Below, one piece after another: positions 1 to 9,992 of a stretch of 64,000 nt of DNA. Below the pieces are notes generated by a model. That model searched no databases. It was not told the DNA's origin and saw nothing but the letters and a program-made list of their open reading frames with translations. Location of the stretch: assembly GCA_030765055.1 (NCBI GenBank), contig JAUKNK010000147.1, positions 3,502,001 to 3,566,000 of the forward strand, given 5' to 3'. Each line of letters opens with the position of its first letter. Positions within the stretch are counted from its first letter, which is position 1. Position numbers and translations under genes: made by a program. Origin of the DNA: Mantis religiosa. Lineage: Eukaryota > Arthropoda > Insecta > Mantodea > Mantidae.

Positions 1-43
1 GAAACAATGACTTTTACAAGAAGTCATAATCTTCGTTTTTCAG

Positions 44-264
44 TCACAAAGGTAGTAGAATGTCCAATACTAAGAGCATACCAATGTGAGTATTGCAAAG
101 CTACTGGGGATTTTGCTCACACTCGGAGCCACTGTCCACTCTTGCGCAGTTTGGCAGGCAGAGTACCCGCAACATCTGTAGCGCTCAAAGGCACTGAACG
201 ACAATCCAATGGCAGGATAAGGTCTGACAACAAAGCCAGATCCACTGCAAAACAGATGAAGTAA
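44..264 (+). CDS. nanos: Terminal coding exon of a nanos-family gene (second zinc finger and C-terminus)
   Basis: Nanos is a germ-line translational repressor that acts with Pumilio on mRNA 3' UTRs through a tandem CCHC zinc finger. The exon opens after a good acceptor (cttcgtttttcag, ends at 43) in mid-codon. It encodes CPILRAYQCEYCKATGDFAH followed by TRSHCPLL. The first Cys is the last ligand of finger 1; the rest is finger 2 with exact spacing C-x2-C-x7-H-x4-C. The ATGDxAHT and CPLL signatures are diagnostic of the family. A basic, low-complexity tail of about 40 residues ends at TAA 262-264. Finger 1 and the N-terminus must lie upstream of the window. An in-frame ATG at 7 lies in the intron side and is not taken as the start. 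The frame is intact, so this could be a live gene or an old retained exon. Confidence 0.85.
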
Positions 265-593
265 TGAATGTCCTGGCCAATTTCTGAGAACTTTGGTTAC
301 TAACATTCTTTATATATGGAAGTGTTTAGTTTAGTGTTAAATGTAGCACAGTGTTTGTTCATTTTAGTTTGTAAGTGCCCTAGTTTTAGTCAAAATGTAC
401 TTACCTGTTGTTTATTTGTGTAACTTTTTCTTCTTTGTCAGCAGTCAGGTTTAATATTTATGTCTGTTTTACAGTTGACCGCAATTTTTCTGCATGTTTT
501 CACAAATATTTCTTTGATTTCGGATTTGTATTATGAAAAGATGTAAGAATTTTGATGTTAAAGCTGATAAACATGTATATTTAGCACTATATA
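265..593 (+). other. Presumed nanos 3' untranslated region and flank
   Basis: AT-rich sequence between the nanos stop codon and the mariner left end. No strong AATAAA signal and no exact Pumilio site (TGTANATA) was seen. The extent of the UTR is unknown. Confidence 0.35.
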
Positions 594-1900
594 TACGAGG
601 GGGGACCCAAAAGACACTGGTTTGTTGTCATAAAAATTTTATTGATGAACCTTTCTACAAAATAACTTCAGGCACCATCACACACATCATGGCTTGTATG
701 ATTTACGAATGCAATAAATGAATCTGAATTACTCTCCATTACATGCGATGCAATTGTCAAGTCTCTTTTCCCACTGTTGGAAGCATGTTTGGAACTCTTC
801 AAGTTTGATATTGGCCAGTGCAATTTGCGAAACTGTTTTTACCGCCTCCACATCGTCATAACGCTCCCCTTTTAGCGTTTTTTCATTCGTGGAAATAGGA
901 AAAAGTCGCACGGGGCTAGGTCCGGCGAATACGGAGCATGGGGAACGACAGACCACCTCTGAGATGCCAAGTAGTGTGTCACTCGTAAGGCCGAGTGTGC
1001 TGGAGCGTTGTCGTGATGCAGAAACCAGTCACCTGTACGCCAAAGTTCCGGGCATTTCCTCCTCACATCCTCTCGCAGACGCCTTAAAACATCCAAGTAA
1101 AAGTGCTCATTAACGGTCTGACCAGGGGGTACGAATTCCTGATGCACAATTCCAGGAACATCAAAAAAGACAATGATCATCTGCTTCACATTTGTCCTCA
1201 CTGACCTTGCTTTTTTGGTCTGGGAGAGTTGGGAGTCCTCCACTAGTTTGACGCTTGTTTGGTTTCTGGGTCATACCCGTAATACCAACTCTCATACTCT
1301 GTAATGACTTTGTTCAAGAAGTTTGGATCACGAGCAATCCCTGTTTTCAAGTCCTGACACACATTCATGAGGATGGTTTTGTGCTCCTTTGTGAGAGGAC
1401 GCGGAACAAATTTAGCAGTAACACGTCTCATGTGCAAATCCTCCCTCAAAAGCCGCTGGTACGAGTTCCAGCTGATTCCTGTCGCTGCTGAAATTTGGCC
1501 GATCGTTTGGCACCGATCCTCGTTGATCTTTTGGCGGACCTTTTCAATGTTCTGCTCATTTCACGATGTTGAAGAGCGTCCAGAATGATCTTGGTCCTTA
1601 ACACACGTCTCACCACGTTTAAAGCTCCCAAACCACTCGCAAACCTGTGTGCGGCTCATAGCGTCCTCCTGGAAAGCTTTCTGAGGACTCTTTGTTCTTT
1701 TAAAGTTGCCATAACGACTTCGCAGAGGTAACCCACCAATAGTCAGAGAAACACAATACCACACTTGCACGTTCAGCTCTACACTGACGCCGTCTGCACA
1801 TCTGTTTCATGAACGTCTCTACTAACACCATCTAGCGTGGGAACCCTGTACTACGTCTACGAGTGGCAGCGCCCTCAGAGTCCTTTTTGGGTCCTCCCTC

Positions 1901-1903
<3 letters not shown>
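594..1903 (-). mobile_element. Mariner (DD34D) DNA transposon, inactive
   Basis: About 1.3 kb, the usual mariner length. The two ends are inverted repeats that read inward as TACGAGGG(G/A)GGACCCAAAA and sit at TA dinucleotides, the mariner target. The transposase lies on the minus strand and is broken. The right end runs directly into an (AT)n tract. Confidence 0.9.
729..1687 (-). pseudogene. Mariner transposase, frameshifted
   Basis: The readable pieces on the minus strand run from a MSRTQVCEWFGSFKRGE motif (helix-turn-helix region, near 1650) to the catalytic part. HHDNAPAHS and YSPDLAPCDFFLFP are present, and the two aspartates are 34 residues apart, so the element belongs to the DD34D mariner group. 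The frame shifts at about 1243 and 1446 and again after the N-terminal MATLKEQ start, where part of the usual N-terminus seems deleted. The product cannot be made in one piece. Confidence 0.85.

Positions 1904-1950
<47 letters not shown>
1903..1950. repeat. (AT)n dinucleotide microsatellite
   Basis: About 24 uninterrupted AT units directly next to the mariner right inverted repeat. The TA target of mariner makes such tracts natural landing sites. Confidence 0.95.
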
Positions 1951-1953
<3 letters not shown>

Positions 1954-2315
1954 GCTTATGTTGATTCTTCAAAGTTAAATGTTTGTTAAGAAATGATAAA
2001 GCATAACGCTTACTAGAAGATTGAGTGGAGTTTATAAGTAGTGTGAGGGAATTTGAAATATATTAACATATCTGTATTGTATTTAATGTGTTATTTATGA
2101 AAAGTTCCTTCAAAGTGTTCAGTCAGATCATTAATTGAAGCTATGTTTTTGTGATCTATGGTGTTCTTAATGAATAAATATTCTGCACCAAAATTTTTCT
2201 GGTGTATTATTCCAAAACATCAGTAAAGCCTATCAATTAACATATGAGTAGCTTTCAAATAGTTTCAGTTCAGAGACCTGTTGAATAATTTTCCTATTGT
2301 TACTGCTAGAAGATA
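1951..2315. other. Unassigned AT-rich sequence
   Basis: No gene or recognised repeat seen. Confidence 0.5.
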
Positions 2316-2640
2316 TCTATTTAAGTTAATTGATGGAAATTAATCATTTCTTCAAACTAGTCTTGTACAGGTTGAAGTATTGGATTGATAGAGACGACAT
2401 GAAAAATTCAATGCCATGGCCGAGAGTTGAACCACGGATCTACTGGTTTCCATTCAGTTGCTCTTACCCATTGAGCTACCATGGCCAATTTGCCGTCATG
2501 ACATCAAATTCTCCATTTGACTCACATATTTCCCCGATAAACCACTAGGGGCTCTCGTATTCAAGATGCATATGTGGTGGCTTACCATCGTAAGTATTTA
2601 AATCCCAGGCTTCATTATTTAATTCTTATGTGCCGTCTCT
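2316..2640 (-). mobile_element. SINE-A copy (short element with internal tRNA-like core)
   Basis: A ~320-bp member of a family seen at least six times in the window. The tRNA-like core lies at about 2414-2486 on the minus strand: an A box of the form TAGCTCAATGG and a B box close to GTTCAA(A/C)TC. Unusually for a SINE the core is internal, with ~130 bp before it and ~80 bp after it ending in a TTAATTTCCAT motif. It is read as a retroposon, but a MITE carrying a tRNA-like piece is possible. Confidence 0.7.
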
Positions 2641-2721
2641 ATCAAGAAATCTATATTTTAAAAACAATAGACATGAAAATTGTATTGTAAAGAATTGTCA
2701 AAGTATTTAAAGTGAGGTATA

Positions 2722-2987
2722 TTTCATATAAATATGAGTAGCTGGCATACTTAATTTATAAGAGTACTCACTCAGACTGGTCGATGTTCACCTTTCCTTC
2801 AAAAACGTTTTTCAACTCATGTCCGAGTCATCCTCAGAGAAGTATGCTACAGCTACTGCATCTATAGCACTGGAGATGACTCGGACACGAGTTGAAAAAC
2901 GTTTTTGAAGGAAAGGTGAACATTGACCAGTCTGAGTGAGTAATCTTATAAATTAAGCATGCCAGCTGCTCATATTTATTTGAAAAT
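2722..2987. repeat. Fold-back made of two inverted PLE-type ends with hammerhead-like cores
   Basis: Two arms of about 110 bp (2722-2837 and 2870-2987) are inverted copies separated by ~35 bp. On the minus strand the left arm reads CTGAGGA, a short ACUC/GAGU stem, GAAA, then the self-complementary AACGTT. That is the order of a minimal type I hammerhead ribozyme as found at Penelope-like element ends. The right arm carries CTGGAGA in place of CTGAGGA and is probably dead. Another copy of the arm lies at 51535-51662. Confidence 0.65.
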
Positions 2988-3119
2988 TTTATACTGTTCC
3001 ACTTAAAACTGAAAGGACATGTATTAAGGACCTATTGTTCCCGTTTTGGCTTGCTGCCCGACTAGTTAGTGACTGCTTTGTTTTACATTAATATGGGAGA
3101 GGTGAATTTAAATATTAAA

Positions 3120-3372
3120 CTATAGATAGATGGAGTAGACATGAAAGATTCAATGCCTTCGCAGGGATATGAAACACGGATCGACTGGTTTCCGAACAGT
3201 CGCTCTTACCCATTGAGCTACCATGGCCAATTTGCAATCATGACACTAAATTCTCCATTTGACTTGTATATTTCCCTGGTAAACCACTAGGGGATCTCAT
3301 ATTCAAGATACACCATCTGTGGCGACTTACTAACGTATTTACTTGAGTCCCAGGCTTCTTCATTTAACTCTT
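3120..3372 (-). mobile_element. SINE-A copy
   Basis: Same family as 2316-2640 and same orientation. The tRNA-like core is at about 3155-3228; its A box is intact (GAGCTACCATGGCC on the plus strand), its B box altered (ATGAAACAC). Confidence 0.65.
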
Positions 3373-3556
3373 ATTATTTAAGTTAATTGATGGAAATTAA
3401 TCATTTCTACACATTAGCCATATATAAGCTAAGCTTATGGATACATGGAGTTGACATGAAAACTTAAATGCCATGGACTGGATTTGAACCAAAAAGCTTA
3501 GCCTATATATGGCTAGAATGAATAAATGATTAATTGCCATCACATAACTTAAATAA
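3373..3556. repeat. Rearranged ends of SINE-A elements
   Basis: Pieces of the SINE-A 3' end (TTGATGGAAATTAATCAT, then AAAGCTTAGCC and TATATATGGC) occur in both orientations, forming a partial palindrome between the minus copy before it and the plus copy after it. Confidence 0.5.
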
Positions 3557-3860
3557 TACGAGTTAAATGATAAAGTCTAGGACTCAAGTACTTATGATAG
3601 TAAGTCGCCACAAACGGTGTATCTCGAATACGAGAGCCCATAGTGGTTTACCAGGAAAATATGAGTCAAGGGAATGTAATGTTGGATACACAGTTGGCCA
3701 TGGTAGCTCAATGGGTAAGAGCAACTCTACAGAAACTAGGAGATCCGTGGTTCAAATCCTGGCCATGACATTGAATTTTTCATGTCACTCCATGTATCCA
3801 AAAGCTTAGCCTATATATGGCTAGTGTGAAGAAATTATTAATTTCCATTATTTAACTTAA
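3557..3860 (+). mobile_element. SINE-A copy
   Basis: The best plus-strand reference for the family. The core at 3697-3768 has the A box TAGCTCAATGGG and B box GGTTCAAATCC. The element ends in TTAATTTCCATTATTTAAC at about 3856. It is not a functional tRNA gene: the acceptor and anticodon arms do not pair well. Confidence 0.7.
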
Positions 3861-3982
3861 ATTAGACTATAGTCTTTGGGTTATGTAAAAAACTGAAGCT
3901 GCTGACAGTGAAGTAAACTAGGTTATAAATAATAACTAAACACTAGTAACACAACTTCACTTATCTTATTTAACTCTTGGGG

Positions 3983-4017
3983 ACCGGTTTCAAAGCAAAC
4001 ATCTGCTTTATCCTCAG
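3983..4017 (-). ncRNA. Hammerhead-ribozyme-like core at PLE end
   Basis: Read on the minus strand: CTGAGGA (catalytic CUGANGA box), a stem AAAGCA/TGCTTT with a short loop, GAAA, then ACCGGT followed by C at the expected cleavage position. Stem III is a tiny self-complementary sequence, as in dimer-active hammerheads of Penelope-like elements. One extra U before stem II and a weak stem I make activity uncertain. The same core is at 54341-54377 and 56451-56486. Confidence 0.6.
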
Positions 4018-4094
4018 CCATTCAGCTTGACACTCACCCACTAACTGACGGACTGACCTTGACCACTACCGGAGTTTGAAGGATAGCTCCTTAT

Positions 4095-5370
4095 CTAACT
4101 GCCATCTATCGGGGACAACACAAACTTATTGATGATGTCTATAGGAGGGATATCAAAATTCATTACGCGATCCTTATTTTTCAAAATAAATATCTTCTCC
4201 CAAACCATTAAATCTATCGGTTCCTTCAATTGTTTCAATAATTTAACTTCTGGATTTACTTCATGATTATATGACCAAAAATGATCAGCCACTGCCGATT
4301 TCTCGGTCTGTTTATATTTAATATTTCTAAAATGTTCTTTCGCTCTGGTTTCTAAATTACGCTTGGTTCTACCAATATAGATCTTATCGCATTCTAAACA
4401 GTTAACTTGATAAATACCAGATTTTTTGTTGTCTGAAATTTTGTCTTTTTTAGAAAACTGTAGCAAATTCTTTATACTGTAATTATTATGAGGTGCTAGT
4501 ATTATACCCACTTCTTTGAAAATTTTTTGGAACTTTTTATTTGCCCACGGATGATAAATAAATTTTTTGAAAATATAGTCCTCTTTTACTTTTTTAAGAG
4601 TGGAAACATCATTAACATTTTTTTTGATATTTAAATTTTTCCATTCTTCTGATGATAAAATCTTTATTAAAGCCGTTAATTAAAGCAGTGTTTACAATAT
4701 GTTTATATTCCGCATTAAATTCTTCTTCATTTAGAGGTATGTTTATCAATCTGTAAATCAAACTATTAAAAACAGCAAATTTGTGTGACATAGGGTTAAA
4801 ACTTTTATTTTTGATATAATTATCCGTGTGAGTTGAATTTCTATAGATGCCAAAACTTAATTTATTGTTATTTTTCATTATTTTTAGATCTAGAAAGGGG
4901 ATGTAGCCATTGTTTTCAATTTCTATTGTGAACTTGATAGCTTTATCCTGTGAATTTAGAATATTTAAAGCCTCATCTATATATCTTTCAGGAACTATGG
5001 CAAAAATGTCATCTACGTATCTATACCATATTTTAAAAATTGAAGGAAAAGATTTAGTGACTTCTATTTCAAAAAAACTCATAAATAGATCAGCAAGAAA
5101 GGGTGAAAGGGGACTACCCATGGCTACTCCTGAAATTTGTTGAAAAACATTTCCATTGAAAGTAAAGAAATTTTGATCTAAACACAGATTTGTAAGTTTC
5201 ATAAAATCTTCTATTGACTCCTTATCCAAATCATTAGAGCTCAACCATTTTCTTAAAAACGTTAGAAGTTTTTCCTTGGGAATACTGGGAAATAGGGCAG
5301 TTACGTCAAAGGAAACAAGCCTATCATTTTTTGACAATACTATATTGCTGATCTTGTTTACTAACTCAAA
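4095..5370 (-). pseudogene. PLE reverse transcriptase / GIY-YIG endonuclease, frameshifted
   Basis: Penelope-like elements prime reverse transcription at nicks made by a C-terminal GIY-YIG nuclease. Visible RT motifs are VSFDVTALFPSIP, GVAMGSPLSPFLADLFMS and the catalytic YVDDIFAI box. The nuclease begins GIYQVNCLECDKIYIGRT and continues with a conserved Arg and a KEHF motif, then a zinc-ligand-like VADHF. A run of eight T at about 4617-4624 (seven in the copy near 54961) shifts the frame between RT and nuclease. The first residues next to 5371 come from satellite sequence, not from the element. Confidence 0.85.
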
Positions 5371-6808
5371 CAATCTCGGTCGACTCCAAGCCACCGACTG
5401 TTTTAATCAATGCGAGTTCTGTCGGCGTGCGTTAGCACGACAATCTCGGTCGACTCCAAGCCACCGACTGTTTTAATCAATGCGAGTTCTGTCGGCGTGC
5501 GTTAGCACGACAATCTGGGTCGACTCCAAGCCACCGACTGATTTAATCAATGCGAGTTCTGTCGGCGTGCGTTAGCACGACAATCTCGGTCGACTCCAAG
5601 CCACCGACTGTTTTAATCAATGCGAGTTCTGTCGGCGTGCGTTAGCACGACAATCTCGGTCGACTCCAAGCCACCGACTGATTTAATCAATGCGAGTTCT
5701 GTCGGCGTGCGTTAGCACGACAATCTCGGTCGACTCCAAGCCACCGACTGATTTAATCAATGCGAGTTCTGTCGGCGTGCGTTAGCACGACAATCTCGGT
5801 CGACTCCAAGCCACCGACTGTTTTAATCAATGCGAGTTCTGTCGGCGTGCGTTAGCACGACAATCTGGGTCGACTCCAAGCCACCGACTGATTTAATCAA
5901 TGCGAGTTCTGTCGGCGTGCGTTAGCACGACAATCTGGGTCGACTCCAAGCCACCGACTGATTTAATCAATGCGAGTTCTGTCGGCGTGCGTTAGCACGA
6001 CAATCTCGGTCGACTCCAAGCCACCGACTGATTTAATCAATGCGAGTTCTGTCGGCGTGCGTTAGCACGACAATCTGGGTCGACTCCAAGCCACCGACTG
6101 ATTTAATCAATGCGAGTTCTGTCGGCGTGCGTTAGCACGACAATCTCGGTCGACTCCAAGCCACCGACTGTTTTAATCAATGCGAGTTCTGTCGGCGTGC
6201 GTTAGCACGACAATCTCGGTCGACTCCAAGCCACCGACTGATTTAATCAATGCGAGTTCTGTCGGCGTGCGTTAGCACGACAATCTGGGTCGACTCCAAG
6301 CCACCGACTGATTTAATCAATGCGAGTTCTGTCGGCGTGCGTTAGCACGACAATCTCGGTCGACTCCAAGCCACCGACTGTTTTAATCAATGCGAGTTCT
6401 GTCGGCGTGCGTTAGCACGACAATCTCGGTCGACTCCAAGCCACCGACTGATTTAATCAATGCGAGTTCTGTCGGCGTGCGTTAGCACGACAATCTCGGT
6501 CGACTCCAAGCCACCGACTGATTTAATCAATGCGAGTTCTGTCGGCTTCGTTAGCACGACAATCTCGGTCGACTCCAAGCCACCGACTGATTTAATCAAT
6601 GCGAGTTCTGTCGGCGTGCGTTAGCACGACGAACTCGGTCGAACCTCGGCTAGCGACTGCTTTAGTCAATGGGACTTCTGTCGGCGTGCGTTAGCACGAC
6701 GAACTCGGTCGATCCTCGGCTAGCAACTGATTTGATGAACGTGATTCCTCTCCGCGTGCGTTAGCACGACGAACTCGGTCGACTCTCGGCTAGCGACTGA
6801 CTTTAGAT
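5371..6808. repeat. 70-bp satellite array, about 20 monomers
   Basis: Monomers begin CAATCTCGGTCGACTCC and end GTGCGTTAGCACGA, exactly 70 bp each from 5371 to 6490. Most differ only at two sites (tctCggt/tctGggt and gactgTttt/gactgAttt), and these variants are shuffled without a higher-order pattern, as expected from unequal exchange. The unit at 6491 has a 1-bp deletion. The last three (from about 6630) are clearly diverged, so that edge is the older one. The other edge is flush with the truncated PLE. Confidence 0.95.
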
Positions 6809-7332
6809 ATCTGTTTGTTCCCGCCTAGGCCATATGACACTTCGCTTTACCCTTCGGCTCATTAATTTTAATTATTCGTTCGGTAGAAAATATATAGTGT
6901 CCCAGTTACGAGAATCTCCCTTTAGACCACCTAACTTCCTGTTAACTATGTTTGAAACTAACCGCCAGCTGTGACCCATCAAATTTATGGCTGCGGTCAG
7001 CTTTCCTGCGGGAGAAAAATTCCTACCGTTCAGAGCTCGTAAGAATCTTGACATTTCACATAAAATATTTCTTTCAGTACACGTATATATATCCTTTAAC
7101 ATTCAATTAATCGACTCGAGGAAGAGAGCACCGTTTCAAAATGCCCTTTCGATTTATAAGTTAAAACGGTATGCTGATTTTAAATTATAAATCGAAATTC
7201 CCTCTTTTCTCTCTTTTCTTTACATACTTTTCTACTTCTCCAATAATCAGTTAGTTACATTGCATTAACCATACTCTCACATACTAAAAAAAGTACATAT
7301 ATACATACATTCACACATACATAATCTGACAA
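6809..7332. other. Unassigned sequence
   Basis: No recognised repeat. The minus strand has a 76-codon open frame (6872-7102) with no identifiable motif; it is not called as a gene. Confidence 0.4.
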
Positions 7333-7660
7333 TAATGGTTGTGGAAATTAGTTATTCTTTCACACTGGCCGTGTGTAGGCTAAATTGTGGAAACGTAGAG
7401 TCAGACTGAAAAATTCAATGCCATAGCCGGGATTTGAACTAGGGATCTTCTGGTTTCCGTCCAGCCGCATTACCACTGTGCTACTATGGCCAACGTGCCG
7501 ATATGACATTAAGTTCTCCAACTGACTCGTATTTTCCCGGTAAACCAATTAGGAGTTCTCATAAACACATGAGACAACTACCTTAATGGCGACTTACTAC
7601 ATGTAAGTACTTTAAGGCCCGGGTTTTTTTTATGGTAAACCACTATTAGGTTAATTAATG
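7333..7660 (-). mobile_element. SINE-A copy, left half of an inverted pair
   Basis: The tRNA-like core is at about 7420-7491 on the minus strand (A box TAGCACAGTGG, B box GTTCAAATC). It belongs to a subfamily with TAGCACA rather than TAGCTCA, shared with the next copy. Confidence 0.7.
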
Positions 7661-8060
7661 GAAATTAATTATTCTTTCAAACTGGCCGTGTGCATTGAAT
7701 TTTTCAGTCTGACTCTACGTTTCCACAATTTTGCCTACACACGGCCAGTGTGAAAGAATAATTAATTTCCATTGATTAACCTAATAGTGGTTTTCTATAA
7801 AAAAAAACAAGGCTTTAAGGTACTTACATGTACTAAGTCGCCTTTAAGGTATTTGTCTCATGTGTTGATGAGAACTCCTAAGTGGTTTACCGGGAAAATA
7901 CGAGTCAGTTGGAGAATTTAATGTCATATCGGCACGTAGGCCATAGTAGCACAATGGTAGTGCGGCTGGACGGAAACCAGAAGATCCCTGCTTCAAATCC
8001 CGGCTATGGCATTAAATTTTTCAGTCTGACTCTACGTTTCCTCAATAATGGTTGTTTACA
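7661..8060 (+). mobile_element. SINE-A copy, right half of an inverted pair
   Basis: Plus-strand copy with core at about 7939-8010. Between the two copies, 7661-7790 is itself a palindrome made of the TTAATTTCCAT-type ends and CTGGCCGTGTG. The whole of 7333-8060 can therefore fold on itself. Confidence 0.65.
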
Positions 8061-8375
8061 TTTATAAGAATCTTCAAACTCAAGTGGCATTGTTCGTCTA
8101 GGCCATCTACTACCTGCACAGTTTCTTGCAATTCCGAAAATGTTTCTCTTTCAGCTCTCACAACACACTGAGTAATTTCACACACCCGAAATGTAGACTA
8201 ATGTCTGTAAAAATGAATGACAACAAACCCTCTTTTTTAACTTAAACTTGGTTTAACATCTTGATATCTAGCCTTAAATATAATTATACATTGCAGGAAT
8301 ACCCTTATCTAATAGAGGTCAGCTTTCTTTTTCGCCTATTTCTCTAACTTCAAGCGAATTACCGTCAGTTTTCTG
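8061..8375. other. Unassigned sequence
   Basis: No gene or repeat recognised. If the next feature is a real terminal exon, this is its 3' UTR on the minus strand. Confidence 0.4.
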
Positions 8376-8600
8376 CTAAGCTATGCCATTATTCTGCACA
8401 TTTCCTGCCGCGAAATTTTGATTACCGTTATTGTACATTTGCAGCTGTGAAAATGAATTTTGTCGTTGTAATGCTTGTATGACATCGTCTCTCTGCTCTT
8501 GCAGACTTACATTAACATTAGGCGGACCATAGCTTCGGTCATATCTCTCCCTACTGTAGTTGTACTGTATTTGTGTGGTACATATATCATCATTCATCAA
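8376..8600 (-). CDS. Possible terminal exon of an unidentified protein
   Basis: The minus strand encodes up to 74 residues ending at TAG. The tail is rich in Asn, Gln and Tyr (YNYSRERYDRSYGPP near the start, YNNGNQNFAAGNVQNNGIA at the end), and varied codons give a protein-like look. A possible acceptor, CACACAAATACAG, ends about 25 codons upstream of SLQEQRDDVIQALQ, so the exon may begin there instead of at the ATG. No family was recognised, and a chance frame cannot be excluded. Confidence 0.3.
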   Translation of the reverse strand: MMNDDICTTQIQYNYSRERYDRSYGPPNVNVSLQEQRDDVIQALQRQNSFSQLQMYNNGNQNFAAGNVQNNGIA

Positions 8601-9414
8601 GCTACATCAAAAATGCATTCTTGATAACAAACGATAAACGTTATTTAATAAAATATAGTAAGTTAAATGGTTTTGAAGACTCTGGCAAAGAGGGGAATAT
8701 CTTTCTAATTTTTAATGCTTTTGTTTATCCAAAACAAAAGAAGGTGCATGTGTCCCTTAAGAGTTTGCGTCTGTCCTTTTATATTTAGTTAATAACCCGG
8801 TCCATTATCACTACAGGTTTCTTTCTCACCCTTTATACCTTCCTTGGACTTACACAAATATTTGAAAACCAAAATTAGCAAATCGGTTCAGCGGTTCTCG
8901 AGATTTCGTGGTACTAGGTCACAGTTAAAACGTCACGTGTCTCACGCTAGCGAAGTTCGCAGCTAGGTGACACAACGTGCCGCGGGCTGTAGCTGTTTTT
9001 CAACATACCGACATACTCCACGGTAGCTTGCTACTATTAAGAATTTCTTTGGCTTATGAACCTACTATAAAAGAAGTTACTCTTTACTTATTTGTTTATG
9101 GGTGTTAAAAGTGTTCCAACATTTCATTATAACAGTCGATAACGACAAATAAGCTGGTGGACATATCCAACTTAAACCTTTTAAAGGGAAGTTGATGTTA
9201 GTGAGACTGTAGATGGAAGAATTAAATAATAAAGACAACAGAGAACAATATCAAAGAATTGGAGATAAAGTTAACCCAAACTAAATGTCTTATTTAAGGA
9301 TACAAGCATTTTATTTCACTGTGCTTAATAATGCTAAATAAAGCATTTGTAACTAAAAAGGAAGCTGTTGATTTTAGAGTAACTGGTTGAAAGTACAATT
9401 AAGATCACAGCAAA
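8601..9414. other. Unassigned intergenic or intronic sequence
   Basis: AT-rich; no supported feature. Confidence 0.4.
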
Positions 9415-9588
9415 ATGAGCAATCTGGAACTATCCGAGTCATTAGTCGACTTTTTCACAAGTAACTGCCCTTTGTCCCAATACCTGAAAGCGAGGCTAGT
9501 CACTGATACTGTGACCAGTTCCTTCCCAATAACTTTTGAGTACCACACACCACTGGTTCCTGTGATGCCTAATCACAAAGTAATGTAA
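9415..9588 (+). CDS. Small open frame of 57 codons, unidentified
   Basis: ATG at 9415 to TAA at 9586-9588, starting MSNLELSESLVDFFTSNCPL. The codons are mixed and not AT-driven, unlike the surrounding DNA. A possible splice acceptor (AATTAAGATCACAG) lies just before the ATG and a possible donor (AAA|GTAATG) just before the stop, so it may be an internal exon. No domain was recognised. Confidence 0.25.
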   Translation: MSNLELSESLVDFFTSNCPLSQYLKARLVTDTVTSSFPITFEYHTPLVPVMPNHKVM

Positions 9589-9709
9589 TATTTAATTATG
9601 CATAAAATTATACTTAAGGGAATTTCGAAGCTGCGACACAGAAATTCGGACTAAAGTTATAAATTACGAAACAGCTATAATCGTTCGGTGTCGTTTCCAA
9701 AACAACCGG

Positions 9710-9746
9710 TATATATATGCTTATTGTTGGTGCCCATTTGATTCAT
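9710..9746 (+). promoter_or_regulatory. Possible core promoter (TATA plus initiator)
   Basis: TATATATATG at 9710-9719 lies about 30 bp before ATTCATTG, which resembles an arthropod initiator. It lies 250 bp ahead of the secreted-protein exon, but several upstream ATGs intervene, so the real start may be closer (TCAGTG at about 9955). Confidence 0.2.
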
Positions 9747-9992
9747 TGTTCGTGCCTATATGCTTGCTTATTTCACCATTTGTTTGTGCTTACAAATCCG
9801 GGCTCATGCTGTTCCGCCAGCGTGATGTAACGCGATTGCCAGACCTCAGTTCTTCATCTAAAAGAGGAAGGTTCTAATGATATTATCAGTATAACAGATA
9901 AGATAAACAATGGCACATGGCACACAATTTTCTTTCAACCTGATTCCTTTCTGTCAGTGTATCTTATTCTCATATAAGATAGATGCTCCTCC

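Larger units (their letters stand above)
3886..5370 (-). mobile_element. Penelope-like element, 5'-truncated
   Basis: The element runs on the minus strand from the satellite boundary at 5370 to its 3' end near 3886 (GTAAAAAACTGAAG on the plus strand, matching the end of the copy at 56581). It keeps reverse transcriptase, GIY-YIG endonuclease and a terminal region with a hammerhead-like core. The N-terminal third is absent. It closely resembles the inverted pair at 54284-56581, so the family is fairly young. Confidence 0.85.

Noticed and set aside
3697..3768. Functional tRNA gene
   Set aside because: A and B boxes are good but the arms do not fold properly, and the same core recurs inside a dispersed repeat.
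5371..6808. CRISPR-like regular repeat
   Set aside because: Repeats are contiguous 70-bp monomers with no unique spacers, in a eukaryotic context.
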